Positions 46,303 through 56,224 of a stretch of DNA of 64,000 bases are shown piece after piece. Numbering within the stretch: position 1 is the stretch's first letter; each line of letters opens with the position of its first letter. Made by a program: the position numbers and the translations under genes. Under the pieces are notes generated by a model that did no database searches, was not told the origin of the DNA, and was given only the letters and a program-made list of their open reading frames with translations. The stretch is from a virus: the IMG/VR virus record IMGVR_UViG_3300046746_000620, positions 1-64,000 of that record. One strand, 5' to 3'.

Positions 46303-47523
46303 TTAAACTACAATACCAGTAAGAGCTCTAGAGTCAAGAACCATTCTTCCTTCCTCAATAGATCCGTAATATCCGATCTTTTGTTGGCGAACGGTGTATT
46401 GATCATCAGCAGCAAGTCTGAGTTCTTGACCTGTTTCAGAGTCAAGAGCTACAGCTCTCATTAATGATTCTCTAGATCTATCAATACCAATAATAATTTG
46501 ATCAGTAGCACTCGCAAATGCTGAGCCTCCATGACCAAAGTTTTTACTAGCTGCAGTAGCTACTGTAGCAAAAACATCATTGAATTTCTGACCATCACCA
46601 AGTTCATTCAACTCAGTAAAGGAAACTCCATAAAGCTCAGATGCCCCAGCATTAGAATATAACTGATTACGCATCTGCTCAGTTGCAGGAATAACACCTG
46701 CGCCAGTACTTGAAACTGTTCCAGCTGTTACTGGATCTGTAGCTGTTCCACCTCTAGTATCAGCAGTCTGAGGGCTAACTGTTAATGTAGTATCAAGACC
46801 ACGAGTATTGATGGGGTTGTAAGCCATAGCACGAATTTCACCCATAATTTCAGGAGAAATAAGTAAGTCTGTAACTCCACGATTTTGAGTTACTGGAGTG
46901 CCCTTATTCCAAGCTGTATTAATGCGCTTTGCATGAGTAATCAAACGATTTACATCAGCGAGCAAGAATTGGTCAGCATTTACAGATTGAATAACATGAT
47001 CTTTTTTATTTGAAGATCCACCTGAAGAAAACTCTGATTGAGCATTAGCTAAAACTCCTAAGATTAAGTTGGCAGATGTTACTTCCTGTTTAAGCATCAA
47101 TTCTTGAGCTAAACGAGAAAATGTCTTGCTAACCACATCTAGACGAGAGCGAGCAGCATATCTGCGATCAAAATCCAAAGCGGTTTCCAACCTATAGGTT
47201 GTGAATTTCAATTCACTATGTGTTGGAGCAATGTTGTTTGAAGGCAATCCACCAGGAGTATTTTGAGTATAAATCTCAATATAATCTTCATCTGTAATGT
47301 CATGGTAAAGATCCAATGGAATAGAAGGGTTATCATCCTCATTAAAAGAGAAACTATTAAACATGTTACTCAAAGAAGGTGCGTTATTTATAACTTCAGC
47401 CAATACTGGGGAAATAAATTCAGCAGCAGCAGCTTGAGCTTCTTGAGCGACATTTCTGTTCTTTGAAGCCATAGCTTTAATAAGCTCGACTTGTTCTTGT
47501 GTTCTTGTTAAAGTAATATTCAT
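46303..47523 (-). CDS. Major capsid protein
   Basis: The 406-residue protein is placed between a protease-scaffold plus decoration pair and the neck genes, the standard capsid position. Internal blocks (FTTYRLETALDFDRRYAARSRLDVV, GVTDLLISPEIMGEIRAMAYNP) agree with HK97-fold phage capsid proteins. GC content is higher than in neighbours and the codon choice looks optimised. It has its own terminator. I identify it mainly from context and composition. Confidence 0.8.
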   Translation of the reverse strand: MNITLTRTQEQVELIKAMASKNRNVAQEAQAAAAEFISPVLAEVINNAPSLSNMFNSFSFNEDDNPSIPLDLYHDITDEDYIEIYTQNTPGGLPSNNIAPTHSELKFTTYRLETALDFDRRYAARSRLDVVSKTFSRLAQELMLKQEVTSANLILGVLANAQSEFSSGGSSNKKDHVIQSVNADQFLLADVNRLITHAKRINTAWNKGTPVTQNRGVTDLLISPEIMGEIRAMAYNPINTRGLDTTLTVSPQTADTRGGTATDPVTAGTVSSTGAGVIPATEQMRNQLYSNAGASELYGVSFTELNELGDGQKFNDVFATVATAASKNFGHGGSAFASATDQIIIGIDRSRESLMRAVALDSETGQELRLAADDQYTVRQQKIGYYGSIEEGRMVLDSRALTGIVV

Positions 47524-47544
47524 TATTGTTATCTTTCTTTTTGA

Positions 47545-48219
47545 TTATCCAATTTTAACTAAAGCAACATTCTTGCCTGCATTCTTTCCTGTCGCAAGCA
47601 CTCTTCCAACTACAGGTTTACCAGAACCAGCAATTCCAAGTTTTCCATCAGCAGCAGCCTGCAAATTAGCTCCTGGTATAATAGCTGAAGCGCTACCTAA
47701 CTCTGTTGCATCAACAATTCCAGCTCCACTAGCAGCTAGTCCAACTGTTATTGTGAAAAATCCACGAGTCGCTACAGGCACAGTTTCTCCAGGGAGAACG
47801 GCTTGAAACTCATCTTTCTTTACTGGGTAATAAAGAAGCTTTTCATCATTTTCATCCCATGCCATTGTAGCACGCAATGTAATTCCTAAAATTTGGGCCT
47901 CAGCCGCAGCTACAGTAACATCATGAGCTGCAGTTGGATAAAAACTTCCTTGCTTTAATGCGTATTCTCCTTGATTGCTTCCGCCGATTTTACCAAGGTA
48001 ATCATCATATGTGCGGGTAGGCTCGTCGCCTCCAAGGGTTAGTTTAGTACTGCTGTTATTTACTACAGCTGTTCCACTCCAGTTACCTCCTTTTGAGAAA
48101 GTTATGTCATCAGGACTTAAGGCTGTATATTTTGAAGCCTTAACTGAGGACACATCTAAATTAAAAAGACCGATAACGTCATTTTCATCATATTGTCTAA
48201 ATGGTAATAATTTATGCAT
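47545..48219 (-). CDS. Head decoration-type protein
   Basis: A 224-residue, Ala/Gly/Val-rich protein located between protease-scaffold and capsid genes. Segments such as QGEYALKQGSFYPTAAHDVTVA and ETVPVATRGFFTITVG are like those of head decoration (lambda gpD-like) proteins in marine phages. It would bind and stabilise the expanded capsid. Composition matches the capsid gene, suggesting equal high expression. Confidence 0.6.
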   Translation of the reverse strand: MHKLLPFRQYDENDVIGLFNLDVSSVKASKYTALSPDDITFSKGGNWSGTAVVNNSSTKLTLGGDEPTRTYDDYLGKIGGSNQGEYALKQGSFYPTAAHDVTVAAAEAQILGITLRATMAWDENDEKLLYYPVKKDEFQAVLPGETVPVATRGFFTITVGLAASGAGIVDATELGSASAIIPGANLQAAADGKLGIAGSGKPVVGRVLATGKNAGKNVALVKIG

Positions 48220-48238
48220 GATTGTGTTTTGTTAAATA

Positions 48239-49810
48239 TTAAAATGTTATTGTTAAGTTTTCTTTAGCGAATGCTGTTGAAAATTTTTCTCTTAAAGATT
48301 GTGGCTCTTCTGAAGATTCAGTGTTGTTATTTGGAATAACTTCTTCTTCTTTAGCGCTAGCCAAAGCTTCTTCTACATTAACTTCATTCTCAGATTCTTC
48401 TGAAGAAGCTTCGCTCTCTCCTGAGATACGTTTTTTAACTTCTTCTTCCAATCTTGTTTGAAATTCTTTTTCTTTTGCTTCAATGTACTCTTTATTTTTA
48501 TGAGCCCACATTACAGAAATTTTTTCTTTATACTCATCAAACGAAGAATCTTCGATATCGAGAGATCCAACTTCTTTAGCTAAAAGCTCTCTATCCGAAT
48601 CAGAAAGGTCATAATTCGCTTCAATTTCTTCCATTCTGGAATTGAATGCTGAATCCTTTTTCGTTTCTAAAATTTCATTCTTTAGAGACTCAACACTAGC
48701 TTCAGAGTTTTCAAGCTGAGTTTTAAGCTCTTCGATATCTTTTTTCATCCGAGCTTCCGCTTCATCAAGGCTTTTCTTTTGATTAGCAAGATCGGATAAT
48801 TCTTGTTCATATTGCTCACTTTTGGATTTAATTGCATCTCCAATTACTCTTCCAATGTTAGCAACAGCCTCTTGAGAAAAGTTATGCTCAGGCATCTTTT
48901 CTTCAAGCAAAGCTTTAAAATCTTCCATTAATTCTTTTTTTTCCATAGTTGTAGAAATTATATTTATAGACTCTGTTACATTATTTTTTTCGCTTTGTGA
49001 AATTTTTTTTAATTTTTTTTTATCAGAAGCTTTTTCCTGGTGTAGGTCTTTATCTTGATTTTCGTTCTCTTCCGCCAAGATTATACCCTTCACATCTGCA
49101 GCTGGATTAGTTGTGAATCCGATTCCTAAAGGATAAACTTCTCCAACAACTAACCTGTAAACAGGAGTTCCGTCTTCCATCTTTCCTTCTCCTTCAAAAG
49201 AAGTTAGGAATTCTGATAACTCAGATATTACTTTTGGATCTTCAACAATTTCAGCTTCTTTGAGGTTTTCACTACCAACAGCAATTACATAATCATTAAA
49301 ACCAAGTTCCCAACTCGCAGAAACACTCATGTATAACTCATCTTGAGGATCTATTGATTTTTTAACTATGTCGCCAAAATCTTGATGAGTATGAGTATAC
49401 AATATAGAGCCGAAAGATAAATTAAAAACATCAAGCCCATAACTATCAATATCAGTTATTATTTCATTAGTTTGCAAATCAGAAAAAGCTGAAGAAATGA
49501 TATGCCCTACGATTTGTTTTTTGTTGTGCTCTATATTTGTTGGTTTATGGATAAAATAATCTTTAATTTTTTTAGCTGTAGTGGTATCGATACCATCTCC
49601 ATTTCTATTAAATTTATTAATCAACGCGCCATTAAAAGCTAAGCCAACAATATCAATATTTTTATCATAATCTATATCACCACTTTTGATTAATTCTTTA
49701 AGTGGAGACAAATCACTTATTGAAGCTATAGATTCTTGTAAAAATTTATTTTTTTTAATTTGTGAAGCTTTAACTTCTGAAGAAAACTTTGTTTTATATT
49801 TAAAATTCAT
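48239..49810 (-). CDS. Prohead protease fused to scaffold
   Basis: A 523-residue protein. Residues about 1-235 resemble prohead proteases: NIEHNKKQIVGHIISSAF (about 90) carries the probable catalytic His, and YMSVSASWELGF (about 165) the probable Ser. Residues about 270-500 form a Glu/Lys-rich coiled coil typical of scaffolds. The last 40 residues are acidic. The ATG at 49810 is chosen; a TTG eight codons upstream also opens the frame. Protease and scaffold in one chain would self-remove during maturation. Confidence 0.75.
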   Translation of the reverse strand: MNFKYKTKFSSEVKASQIKKNKFLQESIASISDLSPLKELIKSGDIDYDKNIDIVGLAFNGALINKFNRNGDGIDTTTAKKIKDYFIHKPTNIEHNKKQIVGHIISSAFSDLQTNEIITDIDSYGLDVFNLSFGSILYTHTHQDFGDIVKKSIDPQDELYMSVSASWELGFNDYVIAVGSENLKEAEIVEDPKVISELSEFLTSFEGEGKMEDGTPVYRLVVGEVYPLGIGFTTNPAADVKGIILAEENENQDKDLHQEKASDKKKLKKISQSEKNNVTESINIISTTMEKKELMEDFKALLEEKMPEHNFSQEAVANIGRVIGDAIKSKSEQYEQELSDLANQKKSLDEAEARMKKDIEELKTQLENSEASVESLKNEILETKKDSAFNSRMEEIEANYDLSDSDRELLAKEVGSLDIEDSSFDEYKEKISVMWAHKNKEYIEAKEKEFQTRLEEEVKKRISGESEASSEESENEVNVEEALASAKEEEVIPNNNTESSEEPQSLREKFSTAFAKENLTITF

Positions 49811-49858
49811 AACAATGTTGTAATTGTTACACAATTTTATTTTTAAAATGAAAAACTT

Positions 49859-50434
49859 TTATCTTGTAATGTATCGGTATTTATCGTAATCATTATTTAA
49901 TTCTAATAAATCGATATCATCACTAATCTTTAACATACAGAGCGAGTCTACACTCTTAACTATACTAAAATATTTTTTTTCCAAAGTTAATTCAGATAAA
50001 TACCTTTTAGCATCATGTATTAATACGATTGGGTCTACCCCCATATCTTTAGAGTATTTTATTGTGGCTAGAGCGCAAGCTATTCTAAACCTTCCATCTA
50101 TTAATACAACCTCTGGTATATCTTCTGCATTGTTTATCGCTTGACTGTATGTAGGCCACAAATTTTTTCTTGCCTCATCGGTGGGGTAGCCATACGAATG
50201 GGTGGGCCCTAAATCAATATGCTCAAACTTGAATCTTTTTTCATCTTGAATTATTTTTTCAACTTTATCCAACCATTTTCTATCAGTATCTATTGTGCGA
50301 ACCTTTGCCGAAGAATTGTCGTATACAAAAACCGTACTACCTCCACATCCGTATTCAAAGTAAGTATTAATGCTTTTTGTCGTTTCTAAAAGAAATTCAA
50401 TTTCTTTTTCGTTCATTCCAACTTTCAATCGCAT
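49859..50434 (-). CDS. Class I SAM-dependent methyltransferase-like protein
   Basis: A 191-residue protein with FEYGCGGSTVFVYD (about residue 27), a motif I glycine loop, an acidic end of strand 2 (VRTIDTDRKW), and VVLIDGRFRIACAL (about 110) as the post-motif strand. Its target is unknown. The start lies inside a duplicated stretch: M-x-LKVG is shared with the sulfotransferase-like gene. An internal ATG at 50416 is an alternative. In the head operon it may modify a virion component or sugar. Confidence 0.6.
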   Translation of the reverse strand: MRLKVGMNEKEIEFLLETTKSINTYFEYGCGGSTVFVYDNSSAKVRTIDTDRKWLDKVEKIIQDEKRFKFEHIDLGPTHSYGYPTDEARKNLWPTYSQAINNAEDIPEVVLIDGRFRIACALATIKYSKDMGVDPIVLIHDAKRYLSELTLEKKYFSIVKSVDSLCMLKISDDIDLLELNNDYDKYRYITR

Positions 50435-50519
50435 TTTATTTTTTTTCTTTTGAGTTTTTTTGAGCTTTTTAAAGACTTTTCATCAGGGTAATCTTTATCT
50501 CCAGGTTTAGCTGGTTTGT
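50418..50519. repeat. Direct repeat copy B flanking the sulfotransferase cassette
   Basis: This 102-bp stretch repeats 51195-51298 with one substitution and a 2-base deletion in a T-run. It is a non-coding relic of the 3' end of the gene at 51213-51797 plus the first codons (M-x-LKVG) of the next gene. It marks the downstream edge of a roughly 777-bp insertion. Confidence 0.95.
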
Positions 50520-50536
50520 TAAAGGTTCTCTATGTC

Positions 50537-51211
50537 TCATACTATATCTATGTTAAAAATATTTCTCATATATTCATTAATCTCATCATTCTTAATGACA
50601 TCTTTCCATTTATTTGGATTTGACTTTGCAATTGAATGATATCTACCATTAACCTCATTAATATTCAGACTACCACCCGTGAATGATGATCCCTTGCCAA
50701 TACCAGAGTTTGGCAACCCAGTAGGTACTACTTTATGTGACCAACCAAATCTATTTTCTACCTTCATTGCATAATCACTATCTGAAACTAATTTATTATA
50801 TAAAATGAACTTATTAGGGTATTTATCATATAACATACAATACTTTAAATATATTTCATCACACTTACCACCCCAACAAGTATCTCTATTCGATTTTATC
50901 CTAGATGCCCATATATTATACCAATCTCTAAGGATAATAATATCATTATCTAAAATATGTGTAGGTGCGACATCCTCATACGAGGAAATTAAAACATCAT
51001 ATTTCCCATCTGGTGGTTTCTTTAACTCAATTTTACCACCCAACCAAGTAACATGTTGCCCTACTTTACCATTTGTAATTGCATTTTTATGATAACCATA
51101 TTCAAAATGCGAAAGTATCCATTCTATGATCATGTGATTACCTGATCTCCTCAATCCATATGTATTATACTCCACCATCTTAATAAACCCCTCTCCAACT
51201 TTCAATGGCAT
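50537..51211 (-). CDS. Sulfotransferase-like P-loop protein (inserted cassette)
   Basis: A 224-residue protein. YGLRRSGNHMIIEWIL near residue 18 resembles the 5'-phosphosulfate-binding loop of PAPS-dependent sulfotransferases. IIILRDWYNIWASRIKS near residue 95 resembles the 3'-phosphate-binding strand (LRDPxxxxxSR). FTGGS lies near 178. If active it would move sulfate from PAPS to a sugar or other hydroxyl. An internal ATG at 51178 (MVEYNTYG) may be the true start, since the first residues come from the duplicated flank. The gene lies between 102- and 104-bp direct repeats, so it is a recent insertion. Confidence 0.6.
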   Translation of the reverse strand: MPLKVGEGFIKMVEYNTYGLRRSGNHMIIEWILSHFEYGYHKNAITNGKVGQHVTWLGGKIELKKPPDGKYDVLISSYEDVAPTHILDNDIIILRDWYNIWASRIKSNRDTCWGGKCDEIYLKYCMLYDKYPNKFILYNKLVSDSDYAMKVENRFGWSHKVVPTGLPNSGIGKGSSFTGGSLNINEVNGRYHSIAKSNPNKWKDVIKNDEINEYMRNIFNIDIV

Positions 51212-51298
51212 TTTATTTTTTTTCTTTTGAGTTTTTTTGAGCTTTTTTTAAAGACTTTTCATCAGGGTAATCTTTATCTCCAGGTTTAGCTGGTTTGT
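51195..51298. repeat. Direct repeat copy A flanking the sulfotransferase cassette
   Basis: This 104-bp stretch covers the 3' end of the gene at 51213-51797 (encoding KPAKPGDKDYPDEKSLKKA and the tail) and the start of the sulfotransferase-like gene. Copy B lies 777-779 bp away at 50418-50519. Copy A is the intact, coding version. Confidence 0.95.
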
Positions 51299-51797
51299 AG
51301 TTTTTCCCCATCCTTTTTTTCTTTCTTCTAATGTTTTCCCAGAGTCCAGGTTTATTTTTCTTACCTTCTGATTCGTCCATTTCATCGAGTAAAATATCTT
51401 CAAGATCTTGTTCTGTAAATTCCTCTAAAGAACCTTCAACTTTTGAACCTCCTCGCCATTGCCTGCAAGACCAGTATCTAGCTTTCCATTTTGGCCCAGG
51501 GTTTCCGCAGTTATGCCTAGCTCTAAAAGATTTTCTTCTTGCAGGATCATCTCTTTTAATTTCCATGTTTGGATCTCCGAAGTTCACTTTTACAATATTC
51601 CCTTTGTCATTCTTTACATAAACAGAAAATTTCTTAGGCCCCTTTGGAGTTCTGAATGGCTTATTTAAAGTTTTACCTTTATTCTTTTCTTCAGCCCATA
51701 TTTCCTCAGAAATCAATTCTTCACTTCCACAATCAGGACAGAATAAACTTTTAGCATTTATTATTTCAGAAAGATCTATATTTATATATTTTCTCAT
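51213..51797 (-). CDS. Conserved head-region protein with zinc-ribbon start
   Basis: A 194-residue basic protein. CPDCGSEE (about residue 20) is a zinc-ribbon half-site. VYVKNDKGNIVKVNFGDPNM and DDPARRKSFRARHNC form a block that I associate with head-region proteins of large marine phages. The C-terminus is a Lys-rich tail whose coding sequence is duplicated downstream. It sits next to the portal gene. Function unknown; a structural or maturation accessory is likely. Confidence 0.6.
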   Translation of the reverse strand: MRKYINIDLSEIINAKSLFCPDCGSEELISEEIWAEEKNKGKTLNKPFRTPKGPKKFSVYVKNDKGNIVKVNFGDPNMEIKRDDPARRKSFRARHNCGNPGPKWKARYWSCRQWRGGSKVEGSLEEFTEQDLEDILLDEMDESEGKKNKPGLWENIRRKKKRMGKNYKPAKPGDKDYPDEKSLKKAQKNSKEKK

Positions 51798-51805
51798 ATT
51801 TTATA

Positions 51806-53875
51806 CTACACAGGTTTTTCTCTGCTGTGAAAAAGAATTGCTGACGGGTAATCAGATAATTGATGCTTGGCTGATATTTCTAGTATTTCTTGAAGGCTGG
51901 TTAACTTGTCAATACTTTCTGGGTCTTTTACGCACGCTTTTATGCTTTCCTCCCAATCTTCACTTAAGTTGGATACAACAACAGACTCTATTAACTTGTC
52001 TAAAATATTGTTTTGATCTTTACTTAATCTTTTAACTTTAAATTTTGATTTTAATTCTGACAAACCTAAAGATCTTAGTTTTTCTATTGATTGAATGGTA
52101 GACTGAATATCTTTCCTTGAATATAGTTGGTTGGCTGTAGCACCCGTTGGTCTTCCAACTTCTTTCGGTGGGTTATTTTTTTGCTGTTGATCTGTTTTAA
52201 TCACTTGTTTTTGGTTGGCGGATTTATTAATCTGTTTTTCCTTGAGGTCTCTCTCTTCTTCAGCTCCAGGAGCTTCAACCAAAGGCACTCCCCCAATTAA
52301 GGGATTGTACATACCTTTCTCTCTGTCATCTAAGTATTTTTCTTGAGCTGGCTCTAATTCATCTGCATGAGGGAAAATACCTGTCCTTATCGCCTGCATA
52401 CCTTGCTCTGGAGAGAGTACTCCTATTTCCAGAAGTCGTGTTATAACTCTTTGAAATTGAACTTCGTCTTTAATATCCACTTCTTGAAATTTCACTGTTG
52501 GGTATTGTTTAAATCCCATTTTTCGAGAAAGTATTTTTACTTGAGGCATGATAAAATCATTAATAAAAGCGTTTCTCGCTTCTTTCAATCTTTCCAAGAA
52601 AATTTGAGCTTTAATTTGTGTGCTAGAATAATTTTCTTTACCTACAATAATATTTTGCAATCCTTCTCTAATGTCTTGATTTACTATTTCGTATTTATTA
52701 GGCCCTAGTATTTTGTTCACATCAGGCATTACGAAATCAGCTTTTGTCGTGTAGTCGCTAACTAATACTCGACCAACACTTTCATTTTGAAACAAGCACT
52801 GCATAGCACTTAAACTATGGGGGTTAATTCCACCTTTATCTGGTTCCGTCCCCATTGTAATTAACAGTACAACATTTTCTATTGTTCGACTTATAGCCTG
52901 ATCAATTTTTTTAAGTTCTATTTTCCAGTTCAGATCATCTAACACTGGAAATCCAAAAGGGATTGCAAAAGGTTCATAATCTTGTTTTTTATAAAATGAA
53001 AAAATTAATTTTTCTGAATCTAATGGCACAAGTATTCCTGTGGTATTGAACTGCCCTTTTTTAATTGCTTTTTGAGTTTCTAAATCAAAAGAGTTGAATA
53101 TATCTTGATCTTCTTTTGTGGCGGGATTTCTTAATCTTTCTAACTCATATTCTGATAATATTTTTTTATAAGCCCCAGAGTCAAAAGATGTTGCTCTGTT
53201 TGCTGTTATATCGTATGGATTCAATAATATATATCTAACAGGTATTTTACCATCCTCTAAAAACTTATTTCCTTCAGCTCCATAGACTTTATTTAGATTT
53301 AACAGATCTTTTTTATTAAACTCTCCATCTATTCGATAAAAAAATATATTCCCACTTCTATAGTACTCTCTAAAATATTGATCCTTTAATTTCCATAGAT
53401 TAATTTTTTCAAACCATTTATATATAAACTTTCTTGCAGTTTCACTGCCACCTTCTAAGTATATTTCAGAATTTGAAAACTCTGACATAACATCGATAGC
53501 GTTTCGGAATATTGGTATATTCGCATAAGCTTTTTGGCATAACTCTATAGTTTCCCTTACATCAATACCATCAACACTTACATTATAAGGTAGTATACCT
53601 TCAGATATATTTTTAAATTTATCCGCTTTAATTCTTGAGCCTAATCTCCCTCTAGATTTACTGCTTGAATCTGCTGATCGAAGAGCATCTGTTATTGGCC
53701 CGCCACAACTAGCTTTTGATTCGAACAGCTGAGGTTTTGTTTTACTTGAAGCTTCGCTAACATAATAATTATCTCCACACATTATAGGCTCAAAAGAACT
53801 TTGCTCCTGTGCGACATCTTTTTTTTCAAATCTATTCCAGTAGCTTGATTTTTTTGTATATTTTCTTTTACTCAT
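51806..53875 (-). CDS. Portal protein
   Basis: The 689-residue protein follows the terminase gene. It contains portal-like blocks: ETIELCQKAYANIPIFRNAIDVM (about 110), KLKDQYFREYYRSGNIFFYR (about 165) and PVRYILLNPYDI (about 210). Near the C-terminal half, VGRVLVSDYTTKADFVMPD and LQNIIVGKENYS resemble the clip/crown region. It forms the dodecameric DNA channel at the capsid vertex. The N-terminal 70 residues and the last 150 are charged and probably flexible. Confidence 0.85.
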   Translation of the reverse strand: MSKRKYTKKSSYWNRFEKKDVAQEQSSFEPIMCGDNYYVSEASSKTKPQLFESKASCGGPITDALRSADSSSKSRGRLGSRIKADKFKNISEGILPYNVSVDGIDVRETIELCQKAYANIPIFRNAIDVMSEFSNSEIYLEGGSETARKFIYKWFEKINLWKLKDQYFREYYRSGNIFFYRIDGEFNKKDLLNLNKVYGAEGNKFLEDGKIPVRYILLNPYDITANRATSFDSGAYKKILSEYELERLRNPATKEDQDIFNSFDLETQKAIKKGQFNTTGILVPLDSEKLIFSFYKKQDYEPFAIPFGFPVLDDLNWKIELKKIDQAISRTIENVVLLITMGTEPDKGGINPHSLSAMQCLFQNESVGRVLVSDYTTKADFVMPDVNKILGPNKYEIVNQDIREGLQNIIVGKENYSSTQIKAQIFLERLKEARNAFINDFIMPQVKILSRKMGFKQYPTVKFQEVDIKDEVQFQRVITRLLEIGVLSPEQGMQAIRTGIFPHADELEPAQEKYLDDREKGMYNPLIGGVPLVEAPGAEEERDLKEKQINKSANQKQVIKTDQQQKNNPPKEVGRPTGATANQLYSRKDIQSTIQSIEKLRSLGLSELKSKFKVKRLSKDQNNILDKLIESVVVSNLSEDWEESIKACVKDPESIDKLTSLQEILEISAKHQLSDYPSAILFHSREKPV

Positions 53876-53926
53876 GGCTGGGTTACTTTATGATTACACG
53901 CAAAAGTTTAAAAGTGACTTTTAAAG

Positions 53927-55783
53927 TTACTTTATAAACATTGGGGCAAAAGTTAAATGATTTTCTTGTTTATAGTTTTTGATGTCATGGTATATTTTAA
54001 CCATCCAACTACCTAAAACTAAAGCAGAATAACAGTCTTTCCTCGCTTTACTTGGCCCAGTAGTCTTTTTTAAATTTAATGGCAAATCAAATGTTTGAGT
54101 TCCTTGTGGAGATGATCTCACTTCAATCAAAGCGCATTGCCCTTTAGTATATGATATCATATCATTTTGATGTTCTATAAAATCAATCATTTTAGCCCCA
54201 TCTGTTTGGCTAATTTCATCATCATTAAAATTCATAAATCTCAGTTTTTGAATCGGGATTTGCTTTCTTCTCTGGGATTGAAAATGTTCATTTATACTTC
54301 TTGATGCGAACCAAACTCTTTTATGGTCAAAATTTGCTTGAAGCAATTCGTTGGCTCTTCGGATCCAATCTGATGTAGGCTTCCTTAAGCAGCAAGGTAT
54401 TCCTTCGTTAGAAAACTCTCTTTTAGCTTTTGATAGTGATTTTTGGTAATTTTCTATATCATCAAATTCTGTTTCAATAATATTGATTTTATGTTTTGAG
54501 TTTTTGAATTCAATATTTTCTTGTAGAGCGTTAATAAATTGTACACCACCATTATAATCGCCTACAATAGCTTTTATATTAAAATTATTTAATATATAAT
54601 TAAAATATTGTATATGATTTTTTAAACTTTCTCCAGCCATTGCATAAACATGAACTAATGTACAAGTATTTTTTTCTGGATGTAATTTAAATACCTGCAT
54701 GGCAAAGTCATCAGAGCTTTCTGATTCAGCCCAACTTGGGTCAAATGCCAATAAATATTTAGCACCTTCTTCTCCTTTCACCTCGACACTCGGATGACTA
54801 CCTTCTTCTACGGTGCAAGCTTTCATTGTTGAAATCTTAAAATAGCCTGAGCTATCATCAGTAAAAATTGCACCAAATTCTCGATCATATTGACTTTGAC
54901 TCATGGTTGACTTCGCTTGTTCTACCAAATTCTGATCATATAGTTGTTTTGGAGCGCAGTCATAAGAGAAGTGCATAATAGATCTAGAAGCGTTATCATT
55001 TTCATTTTCTTTTAATATAGATTGCTCAAAGTTTTCGTAAAGCTTATATAGATACTCAAATTTATAACTTGCAGACGAAAGCATAATTAGCTTATTGTTA
55101 GGCCAAACATATCTATCCTCTTCTTTCATTTCTCCGCTAGCTATTAGCTTTGTTTCAAGATTGTACATATCTTCTCTTTCTTTTGGATTTTGAACAACAG
55201 ACAAGAATGGGACGATAACCTCATTATAAACTCTCTCTGGCATAAGTAACATCTCATCGATAATAATCCTATGAAACCTAAACCCTCTAAGTTTTGATCC
55301 ATCTCCCAAAGGTAATGCTCGAATAGAGCTGTCGCCTATTTCCATAACCCATTCATCATTTTGCTTGGAAACTCTTGTAATACAATTTGATAAATATTTG
55401 GCTTCTGGTTTAGCAGCGATATCTTCAATTTTTTTAAAAATCATTTTTGCTTGTCGAAATGATTTAGAAAGTATACCAATATCTACCCCTTGATTCATTA
55501 TTGCATCCATGAAGGCAAAAATTCCAGTAGTCCAGGATTTTGACATACCACGAGACCATATACCCAAAAAGTAATCGCTCTCAAACATTGCTTTTATAGC
55601 CATATGTTGAAATGGAAACAAATCCACCCCTGCAATTAAATTAGTACTGAAAGTTACATTCTCTTTCAAAAATTTATACAACAATATCTTAGCTTCCCTT
55701 TCTTCTAGAAAACCTTGTTTAGATTTTAGGATATCATTGATATCCTCTTTCTTTTTCTTTTTGTGTGGTTGCTCCCAAGCCAT
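53927..55783 (-). CDS. terL: Terminase large subunit
   Basis: A 618-residue packaging motor. The ATPase part has Walker A-like GIWSRGMSKSW (about residue 78) and Walker B RIIIDEMLL (about 174). The nuclease part has LLAFDPSWAES (about 346) with the first metal-binding Asp, VGDYNGG (about 406) with the second, and a likely third acidic site near DGAKMIDF (about 531). It cuts concatemers and drives DNA into the prohead through the portal encoded next to it. Confidence 0.9.
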   Translation of the reverse strand: MAWEQPHKKKKKEDINDILKSKQGFLEEREAKILLYKFLKENVTFSTNLIAGVDLFPFQHMAIKAMFESDYFLGIWSRGMSKSWTTGIFAFMDAIMNQGVDIGILSKSFRQAKMIFKKIEDIAAKPEAKYLSNCITRVSKQNDEWVMEIGDSSIRALPLGDGSKLRGFRFHRIIIDEMLLMPERVYNEVIVPFLSVVQNPKEREDMYNLETKLIASGEMKEEDRYVWPNNKLIMLSSASYKFEYLYKLYENFEQSILKENENDNASRSIMHFSYDCAPKQLYDQNLVEQAKSTMSQSQYDREFGAIFTDDSSGYFKISTMKACTVEEGSHPSVEVKGEEGAKYLLAFDPSWAESESSDDFAMQVFKLHPEKNTCTLVHVYAMAGESLKNHIQYFNYILNNFNIKAIVGDYNGGVQFINALQENIEFKNSKHKINIIETEFDDIENYQKSLSKAKREFSNEGIPCCLRKPTSDWIRRANELLQANFDHKRVWFASRSINEHFQSQRRKQIPIQKLRFMNFNDDEISQTDGAKMIDFIEHQNDMISYTKGQCALIEVRSSPQGTQTFDLPLNLKKTTGPSKARKDCYSALVLGSWMVKIYHDIKNYKQENHLTFAPMFIK

Positions 55784-56224
55784 TTAAATTATTTGTTGTA
55801 TTGCTTCTTGTGATATTCCAGATGGAGTATGAATTGTTTTTATACCAACTTCATTAGCATCGTCAATAATTGTTTGAAGATCATCTATTAATAATATGTT
55901 TTTATATTCACAATTAAACTTTTTTTTAGTTTCTTCTATGTGATATCTTTTAGATGGATAAGAGGGATGAATTACGATAATATCAAAAAATTTTTTTTCA
56001 AAGATATATGATAAATAATTTTTACAGATCTCTGCAGCTGGACTTGCTGAAGCTATTCCTACTTTATAACCTTTATTCTTTAAAGATTTGATTACATCTA
56101 CAGCATTCGGCATCAACATGCTTTCAACTTGTTGTTTTGATAAAATCTTTGAAGCCCAACTGTCAAATCTCCATATAGTTCTATCTAGATCTATTAATAC
56201 TATTTTTATTTCTTTTGTGTTCAT
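55784..56224 (-). CDS. HAD-superfamily phosphatase (MDP-1-like)
   Basis: The 146-residue protein has the HAD motif I D12-L-D14-R-T (nucleophile and acid/base Asp). Motif II lies in KVGIASAS and a C-terminal acidic pair in ILLIDD. Its size and the DLDRTIW form fit magnesium-dependent phosphatase-1-like enzymes. The substrate is unknown; a sugar phosphate or nucleotide is possible. It overlaps the nuclease gene upstream by 4 bp and ends one base before terL. Confidence 0.7.
   Translation of the reverse strand: MNTKEIKIVLIDLDRTIWRFDSWASKILSKQQVESMLMPNAVDVIKSLKNKGYKVGIASASPAAEICKNYLSYIFEKKFFDIIVIHPSYPSKRYHIEETKKKFNCEYKNILLIDDLQTIIDDANEVGIKTIHTPSGISQEAIQQII

Noticed and set aside
50418-51298. Repeat-flanked cassette considered as a transposon or group I intron with homing endonuclease
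   Set aside because: No transposase, no terminal inverted repeats and no endonuclease motif. The flanks are copies of a host-gene end, so insertion by duplication fits better.
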